From Phoronis australis (Eukaryota > Phoronida > Phoronidae), in assembly GCA_002633005.1 (NCBI GenBank), contig NMRA01000315.1:280961-344960 (forward strand): a stretch of 64,000 bases of DNA. The letters are read 5' to 3'. The notes below the pieces were generated by a model. The model made no database searches. It was not told the DNA's origin and saw only the letters and a program-made list of their open reading frames with translations. Shown here piece by piece: positions 1-10,984 of this stretch. Position 1 is the first letter of the stretch. Each line of letters opens with the position of its first letter. The position numbers were made by a program, and so were the translations under genes.

Positions 1-413
1 GAGGAAGTTTGTGGGTTTTCATGTTTTGAATTATCTCGCCCACCTTTCTTGTGTTCAGTATAAATATTCTGTTAGCTACTCTAGAATTCATATTGCTTGG
101 AGAGAGGCTGCTGCTTGCTTCAAAAATATCACAGATACCCAGCGTTGGTAAGAGACAACTTTGTTTCTTGATGTTTTACTATAAACTTTCACTTTAGAAA
201 CAACTATTCTCAGTTCTTTGGTTATTTGATTAACTCATCGAAAGTGTTTTAATAGAAATTGTTGTAACTACAAGTTTCTGCTAACTATTGTTTGCCAAAT
301 TGTGAGTTGGTATAATATTACTAGATATGCAATTGTCTGTATTTTAGTATGATGTATTTGGTACTTCAATTTGTATTAGATATTGTATTATCTTTATTAA
401 TTGTTTCAGGTTT
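1..413. other. Non-coding flank, possible LTR remnant
   Basis: No convincing coding sequence is visible. A TATA-like stretch (agtataaatattct, about 57-70) lies upstream of the gypsy-type relic that begins near 590, so part of this could be an old LTR. No matching 3' LTR is seen after the integrase region, so this remains a guess. Confidence 0.25.
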
Positions 414-510
414 AACCGTATCTTGCCGTATCTTGCCGTATCTTACCGTATCGTAAGATAGTAGATCGTATCGTATCTTATCGTATCGTATCGTATCGTA
501 TCATATCATA
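414..510. repeat. Degenerate CGTAT pentanucleotide microsatellite
   Basis: A run of about 19 copies of a CGTAT-type 5-bp unit, with variant copies (TTGCC, TTACC) at the left and purer TATCG repeats at the right, ending in CATAT copies. Confidence 0.9.
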
Positions 511-589
511 AATAAAGTTTTATGAGCCAATGTTACGATATTATTATTATACGCGTGTAAACCGCTGGGTCAACAACAACAACAAGAGA

Positions 590-2650
590 GACATCTAATG
601 TGCGTGTGACTATACGCTACATAGTGCTTAAGTTACAAAAGAAAAGGAGGGAAGACAGCAGGCAGGGCAAACCACAGAAGTTTAGGTTTTTTCCAGAAGG
701 GAACATGTCCCCATTGTGGATAAAAGACCACGCGGCAATGGGTTGTCGTTTTAAAGAGACTGAATTACGTTCCTGTCACAAGAAAGGTCATATAGAGACT
801 GTCTAAGCAAAAGAAAGGCTAGAGATAAAGTAATCAGTATCTTAGCAAGGTCAGAACAGAAAGTTAATAACATTTCGGATCGAGATCCAATTCAGATTGT
901 TATTCACATATACGGCAAAAACAGACATTTGACGTAGATACTGGATCACCGGAAAATTTCGTTTCGTAGAAGGTTTAGTTTAAACTTGGAAAACCTGTTT
1001 TATTTCCATCACACAATCAGCGGCAAATGAAAAACCATTACCTGTTTTTGGGAATTTTCATTACAAACGCAACATTACAGTCCGATTCGCATTATACAAC
1101 AAACATTGAATTATTAGTAAGCAAACACGATTTGGATATTGTTGGCCGAACGGCAGTTCGACAGCTAAAGACTGACGTAACTGCACTCTGTAGGAATTCC
1201 ATGTTGCGTGATGACAACCAAAATGCCAGTTGGTTTTGTTTGTCATAAGGACAAGAAAAGTGATGTAGAGTTTCAGCTCGCGTGCAAAATCATCTGCGAG
1301 GAATTTCCAGAGCTATTCAAACCTAAACTGAGATATTTAAAAGGTTTCGAATTAGATGTAAAATTCAAGCCTGATGTTCAACCAATATTTTGCAAACCTC
1401 GCACAGTACCTTTTGCATAACTGGAGGACTTGAATCTGGCATATGATGCTGGTATTAAACGTGGAATTTGGGAACCTACACAATTCAACGAGTATGGAAC
1501 TCCTGTTTTCCTTATAAGAAAAGCACCGCTTACAGGCCAAAGTAAACGGAACTTAAGAGTATGCGGAGATTACTCAGTAACGATTAATCCTCTGCTTGAA
1601 ACTCATCGTCATCCGCTACCCTTGCCTGAAGATCTTATGCAAAAGCTCGAGCAGTGGCGGCTTTTATTTCACGAAAATGGATTTGGCTGATGCATATAAT
1701 CAGATTAAATTAACTTCGGAAAGTCAGAGACGTCTGGCACTATCCACACGTCGTGGAGTTCTAAGTTGCTTAATAAAGAATCTAGCAAGGATTCTGACAG
1801 CATTGAGATATGCAATAAAGGGTTGGCCAGTTTCTATGGATTCCGAAGAATGGAAATATTTCAGAAAATTGAAAGATACCGTGACCACAGGAGATGGATG
1901 TCTTTTTCATGGAACACGGGAAGTTATTCCAAAGAGATTACAAATGCAGGGGTTGGAGCTGCTTCATATTGGCCATTTCGGAATGCAGAGAATGACGCAA
2001 CTACCACGGACAATGGTTTATTGGTCACATATTAAGGAGGATATTGAAGAACTGACCGTCATTGCACGGCTTGTGCTGAACATCAAAACAGATCACCGAA
2101 AGCAGCTATTCATCCATGGATGCTACCCGAAAAGCCATGTAGCCGTGTTCATGTTGATCATGCCATAAACTTTCTTGGAACAAACTGGTTGGTCATGGTA
2201 GACGCGTATTCTAAATACCGATGTATACAGCCAACATGTTCACTGTCAACAAAAACAATAACGAAATTGCTTGTAAGAGAGTTTGCGAATTTTGGTTATC
2301 CTTACACGTTAGTATGAATGCAGCAACGTTTTTCTCTAAAGAATTCTAGGCTTGATGCCAAGAACTTGGTAAGTGCACACCTTACAGGTGCCCCCTACCA
2401 TCCAGCTACAAATGGAGCTGCACAGCGTTAGGTACAGACTTTCATGCAATCTCTGAGGAAGTCTTCATTGTCGCTACAAGAGTTTTTTATTACAATATCT
2501 TCGTACAACTCGAAACTTGAAGACAATTATGGACGATGGCCCAGTGTTGCGACAAGACAAAGAGATCACGCGCTACCATTAAACCAACAATCGTAGAACA
2601 AAGAGTGTCACTGACCCGAGAATCCAAACACTCTATGATAATGAGGACGA
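590..2650 (+). pseudogene. Decayed Ty3/gypsy retrotransposon (gag knuckle, protease, RT, integrase)
   Basis: The plus-strand frames read in the canonical gypsy order. A gag zinc-knuckle remnant lies at about 650-805 (…ELRSCHKKGHIE). A protease active-site remnant is at about 925-960 (FDVDTGSPENFVS, with S replacing the usual A after DTG). The reverse transcriptase N-half is at about 1380-1765, with CGDYSVTINPLL and FTKMDLADAYNQIKL. The RT frame then jumps to the RNase H/integrase connection near 1780, so the polymerase YxDD box and RNase H are missing. The integrase HHCC finger (HIGHFGMQRM, about 1955-2090) has lost its two cysteines. The integrase core follows at about 2120-2440 (VDHAINFLGTNWLVMVDAYSKY; APYHPATNGAAQR). 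Stops and frameshifts make it non-functional. No flanking LTR pair is recognised. Confidence 0.85.
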
Positions 2651-2879
2651 AGCAGTATAGCTTACATGAAATATTTTAATACTTAAAAATATTTCTATGC
2701 GCTAACTGTGAAGCGATACCGCAGTTAATTTACAGTGAAATAACATGTGTACATGTAGGTGAAATGAAAGGTCATATACATGTATATTATGACAAGCTAA
2801 ACTACTACAGATATCGATAAATACAAAAGTTATATCATATGTTGAGCTGTAAACATGGTGAAAATCTGCCACAGATGCA

Positions 2880-3205
2880 GCAGAAGGATGCATTCGCCTA
2901 CCCAATTTCTCTTACTCTATTGCACATTCAAATGTACTTTCTAGGAGAAAGCATACAATCGGATACCTACGACTCCATTGAAAATGCTCGAACTGCCCTG
3001 AAGCTGCTTGAGTAAGGCAGGAGGGGATAAAGTAAAAGATGCTCGGAGACAAATGTATAAAAAAGGCCGGCAGCTAGAGTGGAAGATTCCAGATTCAACT
3101 GGAGGAGACCAGAATGTACCAGCCAGTGGAGTGGGCAGTGTGTAAGGCGATAAGGACACTGATTTTTGTATTGAAATGGATTTTAACTTTTAGTTTAATA
3201 AAGTA
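2880..3205 (+). pseudogene. PAN2: PAN2 deadenylase C-terminal relic with 3' UTR
   Basis: The frame from 2899 reads PISLTLLHIQMYFLGESIQS then DTYDSIENARTALKLLE. This matches the final exonuclease segment of PAN2, which has the 'HDSIEDARTAL' motif. After a +1 shift near 3010 the second frame reads DARRQMYKKGRQLEWKIPDS and continues to a stop at 3143-3145, matching the PAN2 tail (…YEKGRKLDWKVP…). An AATAAA lies at 3197. PAN2 is the catalytic subunit of the PAN2-PAN3 poly(A) nuclease. The expected Trp before YFL is replaced, and the frameshift and short in-frame match indicate a dead fragment: either a retrocopy end or a stranded last exon. No other PAN2 exon is seen nearby. Confidence 0.7.
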
Positions 3206-4880
3206 ACAGTAGTAAAATTCCTTGAGGTTTTTATGTGGCCTTATATGTCCGTTGTTAGGTTGGCAGTACTATATGGCATGGTCTATGGGGGGTGGGTTTT
3301 GTCTGTAAAGCTGTTCATCACTCTAGCTCCTTTTTAGCCAGTAACTGTGCATTATACTAGTACACTGGACTCGTGAAATTCAGGATTTTTAAATAGTGTT
3401 GAATTGCAGTCACAGTGTACTTGATCTTGTTTACACTGACCCATGAAGCACACCACTGATTTCCAGAATAAACTATGAGGTCCTTTACTGACCAGATTAG
3501 ATGTGTTTATTGTAAATGGCATAGCTAATTATTTTTTTGATAATTCTAGTATAACCTTGTTTAATTCTGGTGCCTTCGTCAACAAACAACTTTTAAGTTA
3601 AAAGATTTTGTCCGCCTAATACAATCGGTCTAATTTGAATTTTTGCTCTGATTGGAATTGTTTTTAAGATTTGTGAAGAACTGAGAGTTTGTTATTGTCC
3701 AAGTCAAGCTGGCCATGGAGGCGTTTGTTTCATTTGTCGTTAATGGAATTCGAGACAGTTTATTGGTCAGTAATCAATTTAAATTTCAAACAATGAAAGG
3801 AGGATTCAATAATCACGTCAATGAAACATAACTAAATTCTGGATTCGTATATTGGATTATGCTGATCAAACTCAAAACGTTATTCCCAAATTTTTGTGCT
3901 TGTGACCATTTACCGATAGCAGTGCAGTGATAAACGTAATACACACATAGTGACGGTCTTCCTGAGCTGCACCGCCAATAGCTTCATAGACCTACTGTCA
4001 GCAGAAATCCCTTTATTTAGCAGTCTGTAGTTTGTATTGTTTGTATTTTAAACAACCAGAATTATAGTTCCTAGTAGGCACTAGGAGGCATGTAGCAACT
4101 GGCGTTCCCCGGGCCGCGAGGTGGGGGGGTAGAGGAGTAAGGGGGCTCCCTCATTGTACAGGTGAGTGCAAAATAATTAGAAGAACAGCAGTTGTGAAGA
4201 AGAATGTTTGTCACGATCCCAAATTTAAGGTTCGTTGTTTAGAGCAGAGGAATTACCACATTGGCGGTGACTTCACTGCTTAACAACTTCACCGCAATAG
4301 CTAGAACTGTGACGATAATGAATGGATATGTCCTGGACTAAAATTGATTATTTTTAACTGTTTCAAATAGAATTGCTTGCAACAAGCTAGATTTTCATCC
4401 GGAGAAATACGATAGAAATTAACAAAAAAACAGTTTAGGTTAGGTTTTGGTTCTCTGGTAACCCGCGTTTTAGTAACATTTCTTTGAACTGTTTTGTGAA
4501 GACATACAAATGACCTAGGGAACACTTAACAACGGATTAGATTAATAACTGGATCTCACCTCGATTTGGAAACCGCTCTTTGGAGTTCAAATTAAACGGG
4601 AGGTTTTAGTAATGAACACCCTCTGTGTGCTGATGAAGTGGGTAGGGTTTTCGCCGATTTTGGTATCGAAATGGTCATTTTTCAACCCCGTATTAAAGTG
4701 GGAGCATATTTCAAGGATGTAAATGCAACCAATGATGTGAGTGGCTCTTTTCTCGAAGGAAATGAAATGGGTTCTCATGCACAGATATTTGGTACATGTA
4801 TATTGTTCCCATGTACAGGAAGGGTTTGGAATTTTTTGTTTCTAATAATTACTACTGCTCAATGAAATATTTTCCCTTAA
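3206..4880. other. No gene recognised
   Basis: AT-rich sequence with only short unconvincing reading frames on both strands. A G-rich tract occurs near 4115-4155. This is also the downstream flank of the minus-strand mucin exon. Confidence 0.5.
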
Positions 4881-4885
4881 TCAAC

Positions 4886-6904
4886 CTTCGTTGAAGAGAA
4901 TACAAATCTGATCGGAGTTGGAGTACGATCCTGCTGTACAATTGACAAGTCGCGTGCACGTTCCCAGACATGTGATGCTTCGCACTACCTTCACACGAAG
5001 CAGTTCCAATGCACCGATGGTTATCTCATTTGTAATTCTGAATAGGCCATTGGGTTCTTTAGCAAACAATGCAACCTCTGGAGCGACAGTTGGTTGAGTT
5101 TTATAGCTCTCCGCCAACTGAGATAACACAGTGTTCGTCGATGACTGAATGGCCACATGTACCGTTGCATGGGTTGAGGTCGTGTTCTCAAAAGTCTCAG
5201 CGCCTGTCGCGTTCTCTGAGGAATGAGTAGTCGTCACATTCTCTGAGGACGATAATGTGATCTCCGCTGTCACGTTCTCGTGCCGGGACATGATTTTTGA
5301 AGTGTTTTCCGAAAGGTGGTTCGATTCGGTTGATGTTGAGATTTCCGCATTGTGTGTCGTCACCGTATCCGACAAGTGACTTGATGTCGAGGTATTCAAA
5401 GTCGGATCATGACTAGTCGCTGTATCGGACGTCTGAACTAATGTCGATACGTCCAAACTTCGAGTTGTTGTTGAAATCGACGACTGGTTAGCGAATGTCG
5501 AGACGTCCGAAGTCAGAGTTATTGTCTCTGTATCCGACGACTGGCCCCAAGTCGATACGTCCGAACTTTGGGTAGCCGTAACGGTTGTAACCGTCAACCC
5601 ATTAGCTGAATTTATGACGTCCGAAATTTGGGTTGTTTTTGCTGTATCTGACGATTGACCTATTGTCGATACTTCCGAGCTTTGAGTCGTCGTTGTAATA
5701 GTGGGCTCATTAGTAGAATTCAATGCGTCCGAAGTTTGGGTTGTGCTTTCTGAATCTGACGATTGACCTAATGTCAATATCTCCGTACTCTGAGTCGTCG
5801 TAATCGTCGGTTTAATGGTTGAAGTCAGGACGTCCGAAATTTGCCAATGGGCGGTTGTTGCTGAATCTGGCGACTGACTCAATGTCGATACTTCCGAGCT
5901 TTGAGTCGTCGTTGTAATCGTGGACTCATTAGTTGGATTCACGGAATCCGAAGTTTGAGTTGTTGTTACTGAATCTGACGACTGACCTAATGTTGATACT
6001 TCCGAGCTTTGAATCGTCGTTGTAATCGTGGGCTCATTAGTTGAATTCACGGCGTCCAAAGTTTGGCTTGGTGTTGCTGAATCTGAGGATTGACTTAATG
6101 TCGATACTTCCGAACTCTGAGTCGTAGTAATCATTGGCTCATTGGTTGAAGTAAGGACACCCACTGTCTGGATCGTTGGCACTGTATAAGACAATTGAGA
6201 TGATGTCGAGGTTTCCGAAGCTTCAGTCGTTGTATCGGACCTCTGGGTTGAACTTGAGTTGAATGAAGTTTGGATTGTTGTTGACGTATGCGACGACAGG
6301 CCTAATGTCGATACATTCGAGTTTTGTGTATTAATTGTTGTATCCGCGGTCTCTTGAACTGAAGTCAAAACGTCCAAAGTGTGGGTCGTTGATGTATTTG
6401 ACGATTGAGACGATGTTGTGGCGTTTGAAGCTTCAGTCGTTGTTGCTGTAGCCGACGAATGATCTAATGTGGATGCGTTCGAACTTTGGGCCGTTGTATC
6501 CGGAGACTCATAATATGAAGTCGAGTTGTCCAAAGCCTGAGTGATTGTCGCTGTAACCGGCAACTCAGACGATGTCGTGACGTTTGAAGCTTCAGTCGTT
6601 GTTGTATACGGCGACTCATGAACTGAAGTCGAGTTTTCTGAAGCCTGAGTCGTCGTTGATGTCGAGATGTCCAACGTTTGAACCGTTGTTGCCATATCCG
6701 ATGACTCGGTTAAACTTGAGTCGTATGGTGTCTGTGTCATTATGGCTGTATGTGACATCTGAGCTGATGTCGAGGTGTCCGACGTCTGAGTTGACGTTGT
6801 AACTGCATCCGACGGTTGTATTGTATTTACGTAACCTCCAGACGTCTGAGTAGCGGTAATGTTAATCACTGAGTCTGGGTTCGATGTCTGCATCGACATT
6901 GTAC
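4886..6904 (-). CDS. Mucin-like Ser/Thr-rich exon ending in a PAN/apple-like domain
   Basis: One open frame of 672 residues on the minus strand, running to a stop at 4881-4883. About 590 residues are Ser/Thr-rich. In the centre is a 36-residue unit of the form VSTLxQSSDSxTTTQTSD followed by xxNSTNEPTITTTTQSSE, repeated about seven times with sequence drift. Many N-x-S/T sites support an O- and N-glycosylated extracellular stalk. The last ~75 residues hold a module with GLFRITNEITIGA and CLGTC…C…C, a PAN/apple-like Cys pattern. It aligns with the exon at 49316-49607. The sequence ttccag immediately before gtacaATG fits a phase-1 splice acceptor, so the first Met shown is probably not the start and a signal-peptide exon should lie upstream (higher coordinates). 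It was not found. The stop right after the last domain suggests a terminal exon, although a weak donor (GAAG/GTTGAT) overlaps it. Confidence 0.75.
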
Positions 6905-8303
6905 CTGGAATTAGAGTTCAACCCCACGTACTTTTCGCTGTTTACATGTATGTTGGTATCCTATATCGAGTTGACTAACTGATCTACATGTATCGTTGAC
7001 GTTCATTTAATATGATCTACAATAGAGTGCACATGTAACATTAAGGTTAAAAAACAAAAACTTTGTAGCACCTTGCTAGCTTCGATACCGATTCGTTTTG
7101 TCCCAGGAGGCCTGTCATTAAGGCATGTTCAACGGAGTTGCGTTCCCAGTACCCCTACGAAGGTTAAATTTTGCGTTAGTATAAATAATGTATGGCCTCA
7201 TTACATACGACACCAGCGATGTTTTAAAACTGTCCTTTTCAGTCAGTCCTTTTAACTTAAACATTTCATATTACAGACTCTGTTCCATTTTATATTTGCA
7301 GCTTCAAAAAGTGACGGAGTAGGTTCAGTACATAAACCTTTCGTGCGCACCTGCGTGCAAGAACAGACTATGTACCTGACTTTCAGCTGTGTTGTACGAT
7401 TCACACAGACGCCTTAAAAAAACAATGCAACTTTATAAACTTCACCTAATATTGATATTGATACGCACATATCGCACCATTGCTTTGTTTGCTGCATTGC
7501 ATCGTATTGACAAGTTTCAATTGAAACTTCGGAGTTTTGAAGTAGGAACGGCAACAATTCTGTGAAAATATGATGAGCACAACATTCGCTACATATTTTA
7601 TGGCCATGTGCCTACTTACCAAGCAACGTGAAATAGAGTACACTGCGAAGAATGGTAGATCTTTGCCTTGCCATTGCGTCCTGCGATGTGAAACAGAGTG
7701 TTGCCACTACCGCTATTCAAACACTAATTGGAACCAAAATTGATAAGAAAGATATCGATTATTTTAAATTGAAGTGACTCACGAACGTCAGTTGTATTAT
7801 TTAGAGGGTACTAATGATTTGTTCACTCTCTAACGAGTATTGACATACGGGTCACATTACGCGTACAGGTACACTTGTCCCAAAAATTAGGTGAACTCGA
7901 GAATAGAATATGAGATCACGTACAGTACCTGTATAAGTATTGCAGTCTTACACATACAAAGAATGGTAAAATGCACGATTTGAAAAACAAATGCTTACAA
8001 GAACAATTCTCGTGTTTCTGTTTATTATATTACAAAGCTCGTACATTCGCCGTTACCTTGGCAAATTAAGAATGTAGAACCTTATAGACAAGTGAGTGTA
8101 ATTGGCCAATTATCTACAGCACTATAGATTTTAAGCCTGTAAAACTGTACATTTTCTGAAAGTAGCAAGCCTGTAGCATTGGAATGTTGACATTAAACCA
8201 ATTTGCTTTGAATTGGATTATAGAACCATGTGTATTCATTTGTATTTTTTTATACATTTAATTCCAATAACACAAAAAGATGTACAACCTAAGTTAGCGT
8301 AAT
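6905..8303. other. Presumed intron/upstream region of the mucin gene
   Basis: No coding exon could be recognised on either strand. The signal-peptide or lectin exons expected upstream of the phase-1 acceptor at 6904/6905 may lie here but are too short to call by eye. Confidence 0.35.
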
Positions 8304-8348
8304 ACACACATGCGCACACACACGCACACACACACACACACACACACC
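8304..8348. repeat. (CA)n microsatellite
   Basis: About 45 bases of CA/CG-interrupted dinucleotide repeat. A short AAACT tandem follows at about 8463-8481. Confidence 0.95.
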
Positions 8349-8788
8349 AGACACTTACTCAATTGTCACTCTACAACATGGGTAAAACTTAACTATCTAT
8401 CTCTTAATCTATTAAGCTGTTCATTATTTCCAAAAATATATTTCTCAGTGGTATAATGTAAGCTAAACTAAACTAAACTAACATATTTTGAATTATTTGC
8501 AAAAGCATATACATGTATGGAAGGCAAAGCGCCCCCAGTATTTAACGGTATATGTAATGTTTTGCTAGAGTCAAAATTGCATTTGTTGATAGATGTAGAT
8601 CCTGGATTCTAAAAAGGGCACTAGTGTTAATTTTCATTTTTCCATTTTCAATAAAGCAAAGTTTCTGGGCCTTGTTTAGAAAATGTTCAAGCAGATATGA
8701 ATTTGTACACATTATTCTATCTACTAGTCGATACTGAAATCATTTTAGTTTAACATCAAAAGAAAATTTGAATATATTTAAGTACCCA

Positions 8789-9060
8789 GTGTCAGAATAA
8801 ATATTGATTAAGTAATGACCATATATAGTTACATTTCAGTAAGTTGCACAAAATTTGTGCATAGGTACTTTTAAACCTTGGGGTCAATCATGTTTACATG
8901 TATTTTTGACGACAAGATCTATTTTAGATGATGTTTACTACTTTGGTTGTGGGGTCAATGCACTCTAAAGATTCTAGAAATTTCTGAGAGCAAATCGCAA
9001 CACCCAGCGATATGATTAGATAAAATCATGTGATTTTTATTAGCCAATCGTTAAAACACT
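8789..9060 (+). repeat. Dispersed repeat R1, copy 1
   Basis: This begins with tgtcagaataaat and ends near ttttattagccaatc. The reverse complement of 51640-51930 shows the same sequence along its length, including the shared blocks cttttaaa…tggggtca, gatggtgtttac and ttctagaa. The two copies lie in opposite orientation, about 42 kb apart. The TGTCAG start could be an LTR end, but no second boundary is visible. Confidence 0.75.
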
Positions 9061-9606
9061 AGTGGCACACGTTTTTAACCCTTATTAAATGGTTAGAAGA
9101 ATTTATAAGGAACCATGCATAACCTATCCCATAACCAATACACAATCCGTAGACGAAGAAAGTTTAACTAAACGCATCACTCGCGATTCCGACCCGAAGT
9201 ACACACCGCCATTTTGAACTAACCGTGAAACCTGAAATACAATTCATTCAGGAACACTGGCTTAAGAACGCCGGCTGTGAGATTGAAACACTGTCTGTTA
9301 CCAGCCTGCAAACGGGGATACTGAAATAGCAGACAGCGGAAAACCAAAATAAGGACAATTTGTGCTGAAATTGTTGACAGAAAATTACAAAATAAATTTT
9401 GACAGAAATTATTTGCGGGACTCGGAACTGTAGTCGACTTGACCAGGTGCAAACCCATCGAGACCATTGCCTGGCGAATGACGAAGGCATGCCGTCCCCG
9501 GCTGTTTTATCGAAATAAATGGTTCAAATCATAAATGCCGTATACATACAAAGAATTTTCAGAAACTTGCATAAAATTACGGACTAGCCTGTGCCAACGA
9601 TTGAAT
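9061..9606. other. No gene recognised
   Basis: Short minus-strand open frames near 9219-9490 overlap one another in different frames and match no family I recognise. Sequence homologous to R1 stops at about 9060. Confidence 0.4.
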
Positions 9607-9810
9607 AACAAGGCCGACTACAGTATGGCGGGCTAGGCTAAACAAGGCCGACTACAGTATGGCGGGCTAGGCTAAACAAGGCCGACTACAGTATGGCGGG
9701 CTATGCTAAACAAGGCCGACTACAGTATGGCGGGCTAGGCTAAACAAGGCCGACTACAGTATGGCGGGCTAGGCTAAACAAGACCGACTACAGTATGGCG
9801 GGCTAGGCTA
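9607..9810. repeat. 34-bp tandem repeat, six copies
   Basis: Six consecutive 34-bp units beginning aacaaggccgactacagtat fill exactly 204 bases. Only two substitutions are visible: ctatgcta in copy 3 and aagaccg in copy 6. The near-identity implies recent expansion. Confidence 0.97.
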
Positions 9811-10984
9811 AGTGTGATTTACTTGGTGTAAGTAACACTGGTAAACAACCAGTATAAACCGAACAACGAGCATGCAGTATCAAAATAATCGAATAAAATT
9901 GCTATACAGTTAGATTATTCAGACGATTAAACTTGTGAAAATATCGAAAATAAATTTAGACGGAAACTGCGATACCGGCGGTGGTCTCCTCGACTTCCGT
10001 TATGGCCGGGCGGCTGACTGCCAACAAATAACAATGAACGTCAGAATTATTGGTGGCGAAATAACTTCAAGAAGAAAACTTGTCATAGTGCCAAATGGTA
10101 TAACATATAATGAGTTTAAGGCAAAAACAATACTTCTGAGCAACGAGGATGGGATTGGAGGATGGGTACGAGAGATATTTACCTCCGACCTGTAGGAAAA
10201 CGAAACAGGGGGAGAAGGAGCCGGACAATTGAGGGACGAATTGATATATGGGTCGCGGGCTCGGCGACAGGGTGGCACCTGACAAACCGAGGTAATGCAA
10301 CTGTACAACGAGGGGATCGAACTCAAGGTTAACAATATTAAATTGCTACTGCCGGGACAAACTGGCCCAGTCACTAGAGAACCAATATTAACATATAGGC
10401 ATGGTATATAACGTGAAAACGAGCTTACCGTGATAGTGAATAGACGGGGGGAAACGAAGGAATGAAAGCGAAGAAAACATGTAGACGTTTTAGAACGTAC
10501 ATCAATGTGGCCGTAATAAAGAAGGTGAACTGAAACACGAGATGACACTAACAAAGAGAATGGCTAAGGACACGTGACAATTATAAACCTCACGTGGTGC
10601 TTTTTATTGCCCATCTTACCAGAGGTTATCATTTATTATTTTATTTATTTTATTCACTGTCTATTACTAATAATCGTATTAGTCATGTTAAATGACTTTT
10701 TATCGCCTACCAAGTTCTCCTTTTCATATCTGGTAACGAGCTTTGTGACACACGTATCATTTATATGTATTATTTGGGACATATGTGAGCATGTGGACCC
10801 GTCTTACTCCTTTTCTTCTCTAGTCCACCACAACACTAGTATTTGAATTTCTCTCACCGACCCAGGCAGACAGTTTGCTTTCCTAAGTCCGTTGCTATCA
10901 TAGGTCTAAAGGCAACATTTATAAAAAAAGTTCTCGAAAACTAAAATTTTTCCATAATCATCCATTATATCATGTACACAAATC
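9811..10984. other. Unrecognised region, partly open on both strands
   Basis: A plus-strand frame at 9935-10195 (86 residues, containing VRIIGGEITSRRKLVIVPNG) overlaps a 184-codon minus-strand open frame (10554-10000). Neither matches a family I recognise. The plus frame has the more protein-like composition, and similar phrasing continues past its stop (LLLPGQTGPVTREPI, about 10345-10385), so it may be a degraded transposon ORF. Stretch 10560-10984 shows nothing. Confidence 0.3.

Noticed and set aside
414-510. CRISPR-like array
   Set aside because: The repeats are 5-bp microsatellite units without spacers, and the genome is eukaryotic.
10000-10554. 184-codon minus-strand open frame
   Set aside because: Ser/Leu-rich composition, no recognisable domain, and overlap with a more plausible plus-strand frame make it likely a shadow.
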